Assembly: GCF_030063285.1 (NCBI RefSeq) | Contig: NZ_JASISU010000002.1 | Span: forward strand, 310,001 to 374,000 | Origin: Pseudarthrobacter sp. PS3-L1 | GTDB taxonomy: Bacteria; Actinomycetota; Actinomycetes; Actinomycetales; Micrococcaceae | Direction of reading: 5' to 3' | Length of the DNA: 64,000 nucleotides | Shown: in pieces, positions 30,065-39,301 of the stretch | Numbering within the stretch: position 1 is the first letter of the stretch | Layout: each line of letters opens with the position of its first letter | Program-made: the position numbers and the translations under genes | Notes under the pieces: generated by a model | Databases searched by the model: none | What the model was told of the DNA's origin: nothing | What the model saw: only the letters and a program-made list of their open reading frames with translations

Positions 30065-30325
30065 TTAGAGTGCGTTGACCTTCTTGGAGATCGCCGACTT
30101 GCGGTTCGCTGCGTTGTTCTTGTGCAGAACACCCTTGCTGACAGCCTTGTCCAACTTACGGCCGGCAGTTGCCAAGGCAGCAGCAGCAGCATCCTTATCC
30201 GAGGAATCAACGGCGGTGTTGACGGCGCGGATGGCCGTCTTCAGCTCAGACTTGACGGCGTTGTTACGCAGACGAGCCTTTTCGTTGGTGAGGATGCGCT
30301 TCTTCTGGGACTTGATATTAGCCAC
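30065..30325 (-). CDS. rpsT: 30S ribosomal protein S20
   Basis: Small basic ribosomal protein of 86 residues that binds 16S rRNA. The start [19 protein letters not shown] and the Lys/Ala-rich helices ([20 protein letters not shown]) are typical. The start is GTG 30325. Single gene on the minus strand, facing holA across a strong hairpin. Confidence 0.97.
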   Translation of the reverse strand: MANIKSQKKRILTNEKARLRNNAVKSELKTAIRAVNTAVDSSDKDAAAAALATAGRKLDKAVSKGVLHKNNAANRKSAISKKVNAL

Positions 30326-30482
30326 GTGTGAACTCTCTTTTTATTGCGGAAATGGTCTAGAGGGCTTTCAGACTGGCCATTGACTGAGCGGCGTGGGGAT
30401 ACCTATGGCGGCCAGCCATCAGTGGCCGTCGACCTGCACGGACACACAGCTATAAAGGATACCAGAGGTGCCCTTGCCACGA

Positions 30483-31079
30483 CTAACCGCGCTGCTTCCA
30501 CCCATAGTGCCGGTGGATGGCCTCTGCTACGTCGTCGAATTGCTGCCGGGGGAGGATTGCCCCTTCACGTCGAATACCTGACGCCTCCAGCTGGAGGATC
30601 CGGCCCACGTTTGCTTCACTGGGCCGGCCCTTGCTGTCCCAGGAGCCGCTGCCAATATCAACATATTGGCCGCCGCGCGGACTTCCGTCATGGTCTTTGC
30701 TTGTCAGCATGACAGCCAGCAGGTAGCGGCCAGCGTTTCCTACCAAAAGCACAGGCCTGTCTTTGCCTTTGGTGAAGTCCTCTTCGTAGGGAACCCACGC
30801 CCACACCACTTCACCAGGGTCCGGGTCGCCGTCCGGTGCCGGTGAATACCTGATGGCAGCCTGCCCCCGGAAATCTCCCGGATAGCCGCTGCCAATTGTC
30901 TCGCCGGACACAGTGTTCGACGATTTGGCTCGGCGCTGTGCGGGCTCGCCGGCACGATTGGCTGCCGACGTCCTTGGATGTGGTGGGGTGTTGGTGGGCG
31001 ATGCGTTGGAACTGATCTTCTCCAACAACCGCAGTGAGTCCCTGAGGAAGTTTCCCAGGGCGCGAAGATTCAAGGCCAT
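30483..31079 (-). CDS. PemK/MazF-like protein with N-terminal extension
   Basis: Protein of 198 residues. The C-terminal half (about residues 70-198) resembles PemK/MazF endoribonucleases: GEVVWAWVPYEEDFTKGKDRP is a long form of the family's GD-V-W-PY-E---KGRP loop, followed by VLLVG and TSKDHDG strands. The N-terminal 70 residues are Ala/Arg-rich and unlike a classical toxin. No antitoxin gene is next to it. The gene sits between rpsT and lepA, a place where actinobacteria often carry this family, so a housekeeping role is as likely as toxin activity. ATG 31079 is chosen over an in-frame start at 31205. Confidence 0.75.
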   Translation of the reverse strand: MALNLRALGNFLRDSLRLLEKISSNASPTNTPPHPRTSAANRAGEPAQRRAKSSNTVSGETIGSGYPGDFRGQAAIRYSPAPDGDPDPGEVVWAWVPYEEDFTKGKDRPVLLVGNAGRYLLAVMLTSKDHDGSPRGGQYVDIGSGSWDSKGRPSEANVGRILQLEASGIRREGAILPRQQFDDVAEAIHRHYGWKQRG

Positions 31080-31145
31080 GGACAGTAGCCTACCGCTTGG
31101 GCCGCTGCGCTTTGGGGGGACAGTGCGTAGACGGCTGGCAGCTAT

Positions 31146-31169
31146 GCCCCCGGTGAAGGCACCGGGGGC
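31146..31169. repeat. Perfect hairpin in the pemK-lepA divergent region
   Basis: GCCCCCGGTG (31146-31155) pairs with 31160-31169 around AAGG. No T-run is present on either strand and no gene ends next to it, so it is not an obvious terminator. Possible operator or small-RNA stem. Confidence 0.5.
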
Positions 31170-31332
31170 TCTGGTCAACAAATGCGCCTGGGAGCCCGAG
31201 CTCATGGGACAATGAAAACCCAGACGCGCGGCCGTGAGCGGGAAAAACTGGCATTAGTCCAGCTCCACCACACGCCGCACCTGCGTACCAAGCAGGACCG
31301 TCACACGTGTAAGCCAACAGTAAGGACCCCGC

Positions 31333-33186
31333 GTGTCTCCCATGGCCCGCACCGCCCCGGTGCCCGCCGCGACAGATCCGGCCATCATTCGGAACTTCTG
31401 TATCATCGCGCATATTGACCACGGCAAATCGACCCTGGCGGACCGCATGTTGCAGTTCACCGGTGTGGTCCAGTCCCGCGACATGAAGGCACAGTATCTG
31501 GACCGCATGGACATCGAGCGCGAACGGGGCATTACCATCAAGTCCCAGGCCGTTCGCATGCCCTGGGAACGTGACGGGGTCAGTTACGCGCTGAACATGA
31601 TTGATACGCCGGGGCACGTTGACTTCACCTATGAGGTGTCCCGGTCCCTCGCGGCCTGTGAGGGCGCAATCCTGCTTGTTGACGCTGCGCAGGGCATCGA
31701 GGCCCAGACACTGGCTAATCTCTACTTGGCCATGGAGAACAACCTCACGATCATTCCCGTACTGAACAAGATCGACCTGCCGGCCGCGCAGCCCGATAAG
31801 TACGCTGCCGAGCTGGCAAGCCTGATTGGCGGCGAACCGGAGGACGTCCTGCGCGTTTCGGGTAAAACCGGAGACGGCGTGGAAGCGCTGTTGGATAAAA
31901 TCGTCCACGACCTGCCAGCGCCAATCGGGGACCCGAACGCTCCAGCGCGCGCCATGATCTTTGATTCGGTCTACGACACCTATCGCGGTGTGGTGACCTA
32001 CGTCCGCGTAGTGGACGGCATGCTGCATCCACGTGAACGAATTCAAATGATGTCCACGCGTGCCACGCACGAACTTCTGGAGATTGGTGTCAGTTCCCCT
32101 GAACCCACGCCTTCTAAGGGCCTAGGCGTCGGAGAAGTGGGATACCTGATCACTGGCGTCAAAGACGTGCGCCAGTCGAAGGTAGGGGACACTGTCACAA
32201 ACTTGGCCAAACCCGCCGCCACTTCATTGCCGGGATACGCCGACGCCAAGCCGATGGTGTTTTCGGGTCTCTACCCCTTGGACGGAGCAGACTATCCTGT
32301 GCTCCGCGATGCGCTCGAAAAGCTCATGCTTAATGACGCCGCACTTGTCTACGAGCCGGAAACCTCAGCAGCACTGGGCTTCGGCTTCAGGGTTGGTTTC
32401 CTGGGCCTCCTGCACCTGGAGATCACACGGGAGCGTTTGGAACGCGAATATAAGCTCGATCTCATCTCAACGGCCCCGAACGTGGAGTATGAGGTCACCC
32501 TGGAAGACAAGAAGATCGTCCAGGTCACCAATCCGAGCGAATACCCCACGGGCAAGGTCGCTGAGGTCCGTGAGCCCATGGTGTCCGCCACTATCTTGGC
32601 GCCCAATGAATTCGTTGGGGCCATCATGGAGCTGTGCCAGAGCCGGCGTGGAGTCATGGGCGGCATGGACTACCTCTCCGAGGATCGGGTCGAGATCCGC
32701 TACCGGCTTCCGCTGGCAGAGATCGTCTTTGATTTTTTTGACATCCTCAAGTCCCGGACCCGGGGTTACGGCTCCCTCGACTGGAAGGCCGACGGCGAAC
32801 AGGTAGCTGACCTTGTCAAGGTAGACATTATGCTGCAGGGCGAACAGGTTGACGCCTTTAGCGCCATCACGCACCGCGAGAAGGCCTACGCCTACGGCGT
32901 CATGATGACCGGGAAACTGCGCGAACTTATTCCACGACAGCAGTTTGAAGTACCGATCCAGGCCGCTATCGGGTCTCGCATCATTGCACGTGAGAGCATC
33001 CGCGCCATCCGCAAGGACGTTCTTGCTAAGTGTTACGGCGGTGACATTACCCGCAAGCGGAAGCTGCTCGAAAAGCAGAAGGAGGGCAAGAAGCGAATGA
33101 AGATGGTGGGCCGTGTTGAGGTCCCGCAGGAAGCGTTTATTGCTGCCCTCACCACCGATGAGTCGAAGGACAAGGCAAAAAAGTAG
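31333..33186 (+). CDS. lepA: Elongation factor 4 (LepA)
   Basis: Ribosome-associated GTPase of 617 residues that acts on stalled or mis-translocated ribosomes. G motifs are present: [15 protein letters not shown] near residues 27-41, DTPGHVDF near 91-98, and LNKIDLP near 145-151. The LepA-specific C-terminal domain ends with KGGDI-like [23 protein letters not shown]. The start may be GTG 31333 or ATG 31342; AAGGA lies upstream. 36 bases before hemW. Confidence 0.97.
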   Translation: MSPMARTAPVPAATDPAIIRNFCIIAHIDHGKSTLADRMLQFTGVVQSRDMKAQYLDRMDIERERGITIKSQAVRMPWERDGVSYALNMIDTPGHVDFTYEVSRSLAACEGAILLVDAAQGIEAQTLANLYLAMENNLTIIPVLNKIDLPAAQPDKYAAELASLIGGEPEDVLRVSGKTGDGVEALLDKIVHDLPAPIGDPNAPARAMIFDSVYDTYRGVVTYVRVVDGMLHPRERIQMMSTRATHELLEIGVSSPEPTPSKGLGVGEVGYLITGVKDVRQSKVGDTVTNLAKPAATSLPGYADAKPMVFSGLYPLDGADYPVLRDALEKLMLNDAALVYEPETSAALGFGFRVGFLGLLHLEITRERLEREYKLDLISTAPNVEYEVTLEDKKIVQVTNPSEYPTGKVAEVREPMVSATILAPNEFVGAIMELCQSRRGVMGGMDYLSEDRVEIRYRLPLAEIVFDFFDILKSRTRGYGSLDWKADGEQVADLVKVDIMLQGEQVDAFSAITHREKAYAYGVMMTGKLRELIPRQQFEVPIQAAIGSRIIARESIRAIRKDVLAKCYGGDITRKRKLLEKQKEGKKRMKMVGRVEVPQEAFIAALTTDESKDKAKK

Positions 33187-33222
33187 TGTTCCGTAGCTCG
33201 CAACACACGAGTGGGGGAAGGC

Positions 33223-34449
33223 ATGCCTAGTGTCCTTCCGCTGGGGGATCCGGCGCCGGCAAACGGCCAGCTTCCAGCACAGGTGCTTGAGGGTGTGGCA
33301 GACAGGGCTTTTGGGCTCTATGTCCATATTCCCTTCTGCGCCGTTCGGTGTGGATACTGCGATTTTAATACCTACACAGCGACTGAGCTTGGTGGCGGCG
33401 CATCGCAGGATGCCTATGGCGGCACGGCAGAGTCTGAAATAGCCTTTGCAGCCCGGGCCCTCACCGAGTCAGGTCTTCCCCCACGCCGCCTCGGCACGGT
33501 CTTTTTTGGTGGCGGAACTCCTACGCTTCTCCCCGCCGAGGACCTCGCTGGGATCCTTGCTGCGGCCGTCCAGGCTTGGGGACTAGAACCCGGTGCTGAG
33601 GTAAGCACCGAGGCCAACCCCGATTCGGTCACGGCAGAATCTCTCCGTGTGCTCAAAGATGCAGGGTTTACCAGGGTGTCCTTCGGTATGCAGTCAGCGG
33701 TTCCCCATGTACTCAAGGTGTTGGACCGCACGCACCGGCCCGAGCGTGTTCCCCAAGCTGTGCAGTGGGCTAGGGAAGCGGGTCTCGCAGTTAGTCTCGA
33801 CCTGATCTACGGGACGCCCGGCGAGTCCATGGCGGACTGGGAAGAGTCCGTGCGGACGGCACTATCCTATGAGCCCGATCACATCAGTGCTTACGCCCTG
33901 ATCATTGAGGACGGGACCAAACTTGCTGCCCAGATGCGACGAGGCGAAGTTCCCCCGATCGACGACGATGATCACGCTGCGAAGTACAAACTTGCTGACC
34001 AGCTCATATCAGAGGCGGGCTTTGCCTGGTATGAAGTAAGCAACTGGTCCCGCGGCGAAAATCAGGAGTGTCGGCATAACCTCGCCTATTGGCGCGGAGA
34101 CGACTGGTGGGGGATCGGCCCCGGTGCGCACTCGCATGTTGGCGGCGTCCGGTGGTGGAATGTTAAGCATCCGAGCGCCTACGCGGGCCGGTTGGCCGCG
34201 GGGGACTCACCTGCCGCTGGTAGAGAAACGCTCGACCCTGAGACCCGCAATGTGGAGCGGGTTCTCCTTGAATCGAGGCTGTCATCCGGAATCGCGATCG
34301 GGACACTGGGATCTGGGAGAACAGCGATCGCTGGGTTGATAGCCGACGGACTCATAGAACCGGCGTCAGCTTTTGCTGGACAGCTGGTTCTGACGCTCAG
34401 GGGCAGGCTGCTCGCTGATGCGGTTGTCCGCAGGATCTTGCCGGACTGA
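33223..34449 (+). CDS. hemW: Radical SAM heme chaperone HemW
   Basis: Related to oxygen-independent coproporphyrinogen oxidase (HemN) but of the HemW group, which handles heme for respiratory enzymes. 408 residues. The radical-SAM cluster motif is C-AVR-C-GY-C (CX3CX2C) near residues 43-50, as is FFGGGTPTLL near 95-104. The fourth cysteine of true HemN (CX2CXC type) is missing, supporting HemW. ATG 33223 is chosen for its GGGGGAAGG upstream. Linked to lepA, as in many bacteria. Confidence 0.93.
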   Translation: MPSVLPLGDPAPANGQLPAQVLEGVADRAFGLYVHIPFCAVRCGYCDFNTYTATELGGGASQDAYGGTAESEIAFAARALTESGLPPRRLGTVFFGGGTPTLLPAEDLAGILAAAVQAWGLEPGAEVSTEANPDSVTAESLRVLKDAGFTRVSFGMQSAVPHVLKVLDRTHRPERVPQAVQWAREAGLAVSLDLIYGTPGESMADWEESVRTALSYEPDHISAYALIIEDGTKLAAQMRRGEVPPIDDDDHAAKYKLADQLISEAGFAWYEVSNWSRGENQECRHNLAYWRGDDWWGIGPGAHSHVGGVRWWNVKHPSAYAGRLAAGDSPAAGRETLDPETRNVERVLLESRLSSGIAIGTLGSGRTAIAGLIADGLIEPASAFAGQLVLTLRGRLLADAVVRRILPD

Positions 34450-34548
34450 GGCAACGTCCGTGGGTCTCCGCCCGGCTCCCTGTGTGATCGCGTACGCCGG
34501 CTGATCTGCACACAAGACGTCACGTCGCACGTGGAAGAGGCTGCAGGC

Positions 34549-34965
34549 CTACTTGATCAGGCGAAGGTTGAAACGGTAGCGGTGCGGCTGGCCACGATTG
34601 ACGTGGATTCCTGCGGCCACGGAAAAAATGGTGATAATGATCCAGATGACGGTGGCCGCAATAGCGAAGGCATTTCCCACCACCGGAACGAGCACCAGCA
34701 GGTTGGCCAAGAGCGCAAGTACTGTTGGCGGAAGGGTGAAGTTCAGTGCTTCTTTTGATTCCTGCGCTGTGAATGGCCCCCGGTCCTTGAATACCAAGTA
34801 GATCAGCACCGATGGAATACAGCCCAGGATTCCGCCGAAGTGTGCGAGCGTGGCCCACTGGCGGTCCTGGTTGGCCGTCAGGGGCAGGGCGTTTGCTGGG
34901 ACGCCGTGGTAGTCAGGATTGCCCTGGGACGGCCGTTCCCTGTCGTCACGCGTATTCTCTGCCAC
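34549..34965 (-). CDS. DUF4870 domain-containing membrane protein
   Basis: Small membrane protein of 138 residues. A polar N-terminal 35 residues lead into three helices: WATLAHFGGILGCIPSVLIYLVF near residues 37-59, the LPPTVLALLANLLVLVPVV region, and FAIAATVIWIIITIFSVAAGI near 100-120. The LAHFGGILG and EALNF segments are typical of DUF4870. Function unknown. The start is GTG 34965. Confidence 0.85.
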   Translation of the reverse strand: MAENTRDDRERPSQGNPDYHGVPANALPLTANQDRQWATLAHFGGILGCIPSVLIYLVFKDRGPFTAQESKEALNFTLPPTVLALLANLLVLVPVVGNAFAIAATVIWIIITIFSVAAGIHVNRGQPHRYRFNLRLIK

Positions 34966-35135
34966 GGTAAGCCCTTCGAAGGTGAAGCGATGTTCTGTGA
35001 AGCTGATGTTGCCTGCATTTCAGGTAAGCACACCAACTCTAAGAATAAGGGGTCTGGGTCGATTCGTTGTCCAACCCAACGGGCTGGTGATGTTCCGCGT
35101 TCTCGTGGCGACCAGCCAGGGCACTGCGGTTGGCT

Positions 35136-35996
35136 CTAGTCCACGGTAAGAAAATCGATGACCTCTTCAACGCGCCCCAACAAGGACGGTTCAAGATCTG
35201 CGTAGTTGCGGACGGCGCCGAGAAGTTTCTGCCAGCCAAGCCCGACGTCTTCCTTGGTGGCGTGCGGCCAGCCAAATGCTGTCAGGATTCCGGTTTTCCA
35301 GTCTTGTCCCCGTGGAACAACAGGCCACTTCTCTATGCCAAGCACTGAGGGTTTGATGGCCTGCCAGACGTCGATGTAGGGGTGCCCCACAATGATGACG
35401 TTGCCGGCAGCCCCAGGGCCTCGCATCACCTGTTCGGCTATCCGGGACTCTTTGGAATGTGCCACCAGGTGGTCGACAAGAATGCCGAGGCGCCTCTGTG
35501 GTCCTGGGCCAAATGCAGCAATGGCACCTGGAAGGTCGTCGATGCCGTGGAGGGGTTCGACAACGATGCCTTCAATCCTGAGGTCATCGCCCCACACCTT
35601 CTCCACCAACTCCGCGTCGTGTTTTCCCTCAACCCAGATTCGGCTGGCTTTGGCGACCTGTGCGCGCTGTCCGCTGAGCTTCACGGAACCGGACGCAGTA
35701 CGGGCGGCTGGGACTGGTGCCTGTGAACGCGGAGCCGGCGGCATCAGGCGAATCGGAGCGCCGTCCAGCAGGAAGCCATATCCGAGGGGGAAGGACCGCG
35801 ACTTGCCACGTCGGTCCTCCAGTGCCACCAGGTGCATGCCTCCGGATTTTTCAATCCTCGTCACGGCACCAACCCAGCCTGACTGGACTTCTTCAAGAAC
35901 CATTGCGCGTTCCGCGTGAACTTCGGGGAGTTCCTTTCGCGCTGGCGCGGTCAGGTCCTGTGGACCCCAAGAGTTGTACTGCAATTCGTGCACCAC
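35136..35996 (-). CDS. DUF3097 family protein
   Basis: Actinobacterial protein of about 286 residues, function unknown. It contains the family strand LVALEDRRGKSRSFPLGYGFLLDG (given here in part) near residues 55-80, and WVEGKHDAELVEKVWGDDLR near 119-138. The latter resembles a TOPRIM-like acidic motif (VEGxxD), so a nucleic-acid enzyme is possible. GVVVEPLHG and IVGHPYIDVWQAIKP follow. The frame is open back to 36206, but that would cover the hrcA promoter, so GTG 35996 or 35993 is chosen. The ribosome site is weak. Confidence 0.8.
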   Translation of the reverse strand: MVHELQYNSWGPQDLTAPARKELPEVHAERAMVLEEVQSGWVGAVTRIEKSGGMHLVALEDRRGKSRSFPLGYGFLLDGAPIRLMPPAPRSQAPVPAARTASGSVKLSGQRAQVAKASRIWVEGKHDAELVEKVWGDDLRIEGIVVEPLHGIDDLPGAIAAFGPGPQRRLGILVDHLVAHSKESRIAEQVMRGPGAAGNVIIVGHPYIDVWQAIKPSVLGIEKWPVVPRGQDWKTGILTAFGWPHATKEDVGLGWQKLLGAVRNYADLEPSLLGRVEEVIDFLTVD

Positions 35997-36082
35997 CTGC
36001 TGCTGGTCGTCCGGAGCGGATCTCGTCCGGTGCCGTTCCAATGCTAGCAACGCGCGCGGACGTATCCGTTGGTAATAGACTG

Positions 36083-36109
36083 TTAGCACTGCGGCATGTC
36101 GAGTGCTAA
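36083..36109. promoter_or_regulatory. CIRCE element (HrcA operator)
   Basis: TTAGCACT at 36083-36090 and GAGTGCTAA at 36101-36109 form the two arms around a nine-base spacer, with one departure from the consensus left arm (G instead of C at 36091). It lies 60 bases before hrcA, just downstream of a TAATAG -10-like hexamer (36073-36078), and would let HrcA repress its own operon. It may also influence the divergent DUF3097 gene. Confidence 0.9.
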
Positions 36110-36168
36110 CACGCCAGGACGTGAGCCGCGTTCGGATCGGTCCCGCATTACTGGAAGGAGGGTGACTG

Positions 36169-37182
36169 GTGAGTGAACCCAGACGGCTGGAAGTCCTCCG
36201 TGCCATAGTCGAAGACTACGTACATTCCCGGGAGCCCGTCGGCTCCAAGGCACTTGTCGAACGGCACCACCTCGGAGTTTCCAGTGCCACGATCCGAAAT
36301 GACATGGCGGCGCTTGAGGACGATGGGCTGATCACGGCGCCGCATACCAGCGCGGGCCGAATCCCGACGGACAAGGGCTATCGGCTTTTTGTGGACCAGA
36401 TCCAGGCGGTCAAGTCACTTTCACAGGCCGAGCGGCGGGCCATTACTGCCCTTCTTCAGGGATCCGATGACCTCGACGATGTCCTGGACCGCACGGTTCG
36501 GACGCTTTCCCAGCTGACGAACCAGGTTGCCGTTGTCCAGTATCCGCTGGTGAGCCGGGCCCAGGTCCGGCATATCGAGTTCGTACTGCTCGCGCCTCGC
36601 AGGGTCCTGGTGGTGCTGATTGCGACAAGTGGCAAGGTAGAGCAGCGAGTTACGGACGTTGGGGCGGAGATCAGCGAAGAGTCGCTCGGTGCGTTACGCG
36701 CAACTTTCCTGGGCGCCTCGGCTGGAACCACCCTGGGCGCCTTCGGGTCTACACTGCCCGGCGTCCTGGCGGGATTAAATCCAGCACTTCGTCCGGTCGC
36801 AGAGGTCCTGGCCCGAGTCCTCGAGTCGCTGGCACTGAGCACACGCGAGGAGCGGATGGTCATGGCAGGCACTGCCAACTTGGCACGCTCCACCGTCGAC
36901 TTCCCGCTGAGTATCGGACCAGTGCTTGAAGCACTTGAGGAACAAGTTGTGATGCTCCGGTTGTTAGGCGATATGGGAGAAGATCCCCGCGGCGTGACAG
37001 TGAGTATCGGTCGTGAAAACCCTTACGACGGACTGGCGGAGGCCTCAGTCGTGGCGACGGCCTATGGTGCCGAAGGTTCGGCCAAGGTCGGAATCCTTGG
37101 CCCTACTCGGATGGACTACCCCACCACCATGGCGGCAGTGCGGGCCGTTGCACGGTACCTCTCAAGGATTCTGGAACCCTAG
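36169..37182 (+). CDS. hrcA: Heat-inducible transcription repressor HrcA
   Basis: Repressor of 337 residues that binds CIRCE operators and is kept active by the GroEL chaperonin. The winged helix is near residues 1-75 ([35 protein letters not shown]). The remainder is a GAF-like dimerisation region ([16 protein letters not shown]). GTG 36169 is preceded by GGAGGGTG. A CIRCE site stands in its promoter. dnaJ follows at 57 bases. Confidence 0.96.
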   Translation: MSEPRRLEVLRAIVEDYVHSREPVGSKALVERHHLGVSSATIRNDMAALEDDGLITAPHTSAGRIPTDKGYRLFVDQIQAVKSLSQAERRAITALLQGSDDLDDVLDRTVRTLSQLTNQVAVVQYPLVSRAQVRHIEFVLLAPRRVLVVLIATSGKVEQRVTDVGAEISEESLGALRATFLGASAGTTLGAFGSTLPGVLAGLNPALRPVAEVLARVLESLALSTREERMVMAGTANLARSTVDFPLSIGPVLEALEEQVVMLRLLGDMGEDPRGVTVSIGRENPYDGLAEASVVATAYGAEGSAKVGILGPTRMDYPTTMAAVRAVARYLSRILEP

Positions 37183-37239
37183 GCAGCTTTACTACTTGCC
37201 TGACTATATTTTTGTGAACGAAAAGGAAGAGAAACGAAC

Positions 37240-38367
37240 TTGAGCAGCCACTACGACGTTCTTGGAGTCTCCCCGGAAGCGACCGGAGAAGAGATTAAAA
37301 AGGCCTACCGGAAGCTGGCCCGAAATCTGCACCCGGACATGAATCCGGGTCCAGATGCATCGGACCGGTTCAAGGCGGTCACCCATGCGTACGAGGTTCT
37401 TTCGGATCCTCAGAAACGCCGTGTCTATGACACCACTGGCAATGAGAATGGCAACGACAGTGGCTTCGGCGGAGCCGGACACGCGGGGCAGGGTTTTGCG
37501 TTCCAGGACATTTTTGACACTTTCTTTGGTGCTGGCGGTTCCAGCGGGCCCGCCTCACGGGTACGTCGGGGCCAAGATGCCCTGATCAGCGTCCGTGTTG
37601 AGCTCAAGGATGCAGTCTTCGGTGTCAACAAGAAGCTCGATGTTGATACTGCTGTTACGTGCCCCACGTGTGAGGGCTCCTGTTGCAGGGGAAACAGTCA
37701 GCCTGAACGCTGCGACATCTGTGGCGGCAGCGGCCAGGTCCAGCGAGCAGTCAGGTCCATCCTTGGTCAGGTGATGACTGCCGCACCGTGCGGCAGTTGC
37801 GAGGGTTTCGGGACCGTCATCAAAGATCCCTGCAACGAGTGCAACGGTCAGGGACGCATCCGGAGTCGTCGTTCCATGACCATCAAGGTCCCTGCCGGAG
37901 TGGCCACCGGAACCCGTATTCAGCTCGGTGGCCAGGGCGAGGCAGGTCCTGCAGGCGGTCCAGCCGGCGATCTCTACGTTGAAATCCGGGTCAATAATGA
38001 CGCTACCTATGTCAGGGATGGCGATGATCTGCATGCAACGCTGAACATCCCCATGACTGCCGCTGCGCTGGGAACCGAGGTTAGCCTTGAGACCTTCGAC
38101 GGAGGTCAGCAGATTGACGTGAAGGCAGGCACGCAGTCCGGCGAGATCATCACTCTCAAGGGACTCGGAGTAACCCACCTGCGTGGGTACGGCCGCGGCG
38201 ACCTGAAAGTCCATTTGCAGGTCGAGACCCCGGTGCGGATGGATCAGGCTCAGGAGGACCTGCTGCGCCAGCTCGCCAAACTTCGCAGCGAGCAGTACAC
38301 CGAAGGCAAGCTCGCGGCAAGCGGCGGCATGTTCGCGAAGCTCCGTGACAGGTTGGGAAACTTCTAA
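37240..38367 (+). CDS. dnaJ: Chaperone DnaJ (DnaJ2 type)
   Basis: Hsp70 co-chaperone of 375 residues. The J domain is at residues 3-68, with HPD in NLHPDMNPG. A short Gly-rich segment follows, then four CxxC zinc repeats near 147-205 (CPTCEG, CDICGG, CGSCEG, CNECNG), and the C-terminal peptide-binding domains. TTG 37240 starts the gene after GGAAGAG. Pairing with hrcA marks it as the second actinobacterial DnaJ, distinct from the copy usually found with dnaK-grpE. Confidence 0.96.
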   Translation: MSSHYDVLGVSPEATGEEIKKAYRKLARNLHPDMNPGPDASDRFKAVTHAYEVLSDPQKRRVYDTTGNENGNDSGFGGAGHAGQGFAFQDIFDTFFGAGGSSGPASRVRRGQDALISVRVELKDAVFGVNKKLDVDTAVTCPTCEGSCCRGNSQPERCDICGGSGQVQRAVRSILGQVMTAAPCGSCEGFGTVIKDPCNECNGQGRIRSRRSMTIKVPAGVATGTRIQLGGQGEAGPAGGPAGDLYVEIRVNNDATYVRDGDDLHATLNIPMTAAALGTEVSLETFDGGQQIDVKAGTQSGEIITLKGLGVTHLRGYGRGDLKVHLQVETPVRMDQAQEDLLRQLAKLRSEQYTEGKLAASGGMFAKLRDRLGNF

Positions 38368-38369
38368 CG

Positions 38370-39161
38370 GTGAGCAACCCGATCTTCTTCACAGCGGCCG
38401 GCTCCCTGGACCTGGTCCATCATGGTGCCACTTTCGTGTTGACGGGCCAGGAGGCCAGGCACGCCGTCACGGTGAAGAGATTGGCGGTTGGCGAACCAGT
38501 AGACATCGCAGATGGCCACGGTCGTCGGATGACCGGAGTGATAACCGTCGCTGATCCCACGGGCGTGGAAATTGAGTGCGTTACGGTGTCCTTTGAGGCG
38601 CCACCTGCTGTCCGGTTGATCCTTGTGCAGGCTCTGGCAAAGGGTGACCGCGATCAGCTGGCCATTGAGACTGCCACCGAGCTGGGCATCAGTGCGGTTG
38701 TTCCGTGGCAGTCTGAGCGTTCAATCGTGCGGTGGAAAGCCGACCGCGCCGTCAAAGCTCACGCGAAGTGGGAATCTGTGGTGACGGCAGCGGCCAAACA
38801 GGCTCGGAGATCGGTGATCCCGCCCGTGGGCGAACTCTTGGACACCGGGGGACTGGCCTCCCTGGTCCGCGATAGCAGCCTCGCCGTTGTTTTGCATGAG
38901 GACGCCGTGCGTCCCCTGCGCTCTGTCTTGGAATCGTGGTTGGCTGAGAGCGAATCGTCTTCTCCAGTTGCGCACGAAGAAGAAGGGGCCCAGATTCTCC
39001 TCATCGTTGGCCCCGAAGGCGGCATCAGTCCACGCGAAGTGACGCGTCTCTGCGACGCAGGGGCCGTGACAGCACTGATCGGACATCATGTGCTCCGATC
39101 GTCCACAGCAGGTCCGGCTGCTGCAGTCCTGGCAAATGATGTCCTGAAACTCTGGAACTAA
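38370..39161 (+). CDS. rsmE: 16S rRNA (uracil-1498-N3)-methyltransferase
   Basis: SPOUT-class methyltransferase of 263 residues that modifies U1498 in the small subunit. The SAM-binding knot is visible as LLIVGPEGGISPREVTRL near residues 209-226 and HHVLRSSTAGPAA near 238-250. The N-terminal PUA-like part is present. GTG 38370 begins 2 bases after the dnaJ stop, so the two are co-translated. Confidence 0.94.
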   Translation: MSNPIFFTAAGSLDLVHHGATFVLTGQEARHAVTVKRLAVGEPVDIADGHGRRMTGVITVADPTGVEIECVTVSFEAPPAVRLILVQALAKGDRDQLAIETATELGISAVVPWQSERSIVRWKADRAVKAHAKWESVVTAAAKQARRSVIPPVGELLDTGGLASLVRDSSLAVVLHEDAVRPLRSVLESWLAESESSSPVAHEEEGAQILLIVGPEGGISPREVTRLCDAGAVTALIGHHVLRSSTAGPAAAVLANDVLKLWN

Positions 39162-39301
39162 GGCCACGCCTGGGAAGCTGGATACACCGGTTCGCATGCC
39201 ACTAACGTCCATGGGCTGGCCGAAAAGAGTGGGGGATGAAGGATAGAAGTCCTGCCTTCACGTCACCGGGTCGCCGGATCCGCTGACTACCCGATGGTAG
39301 G

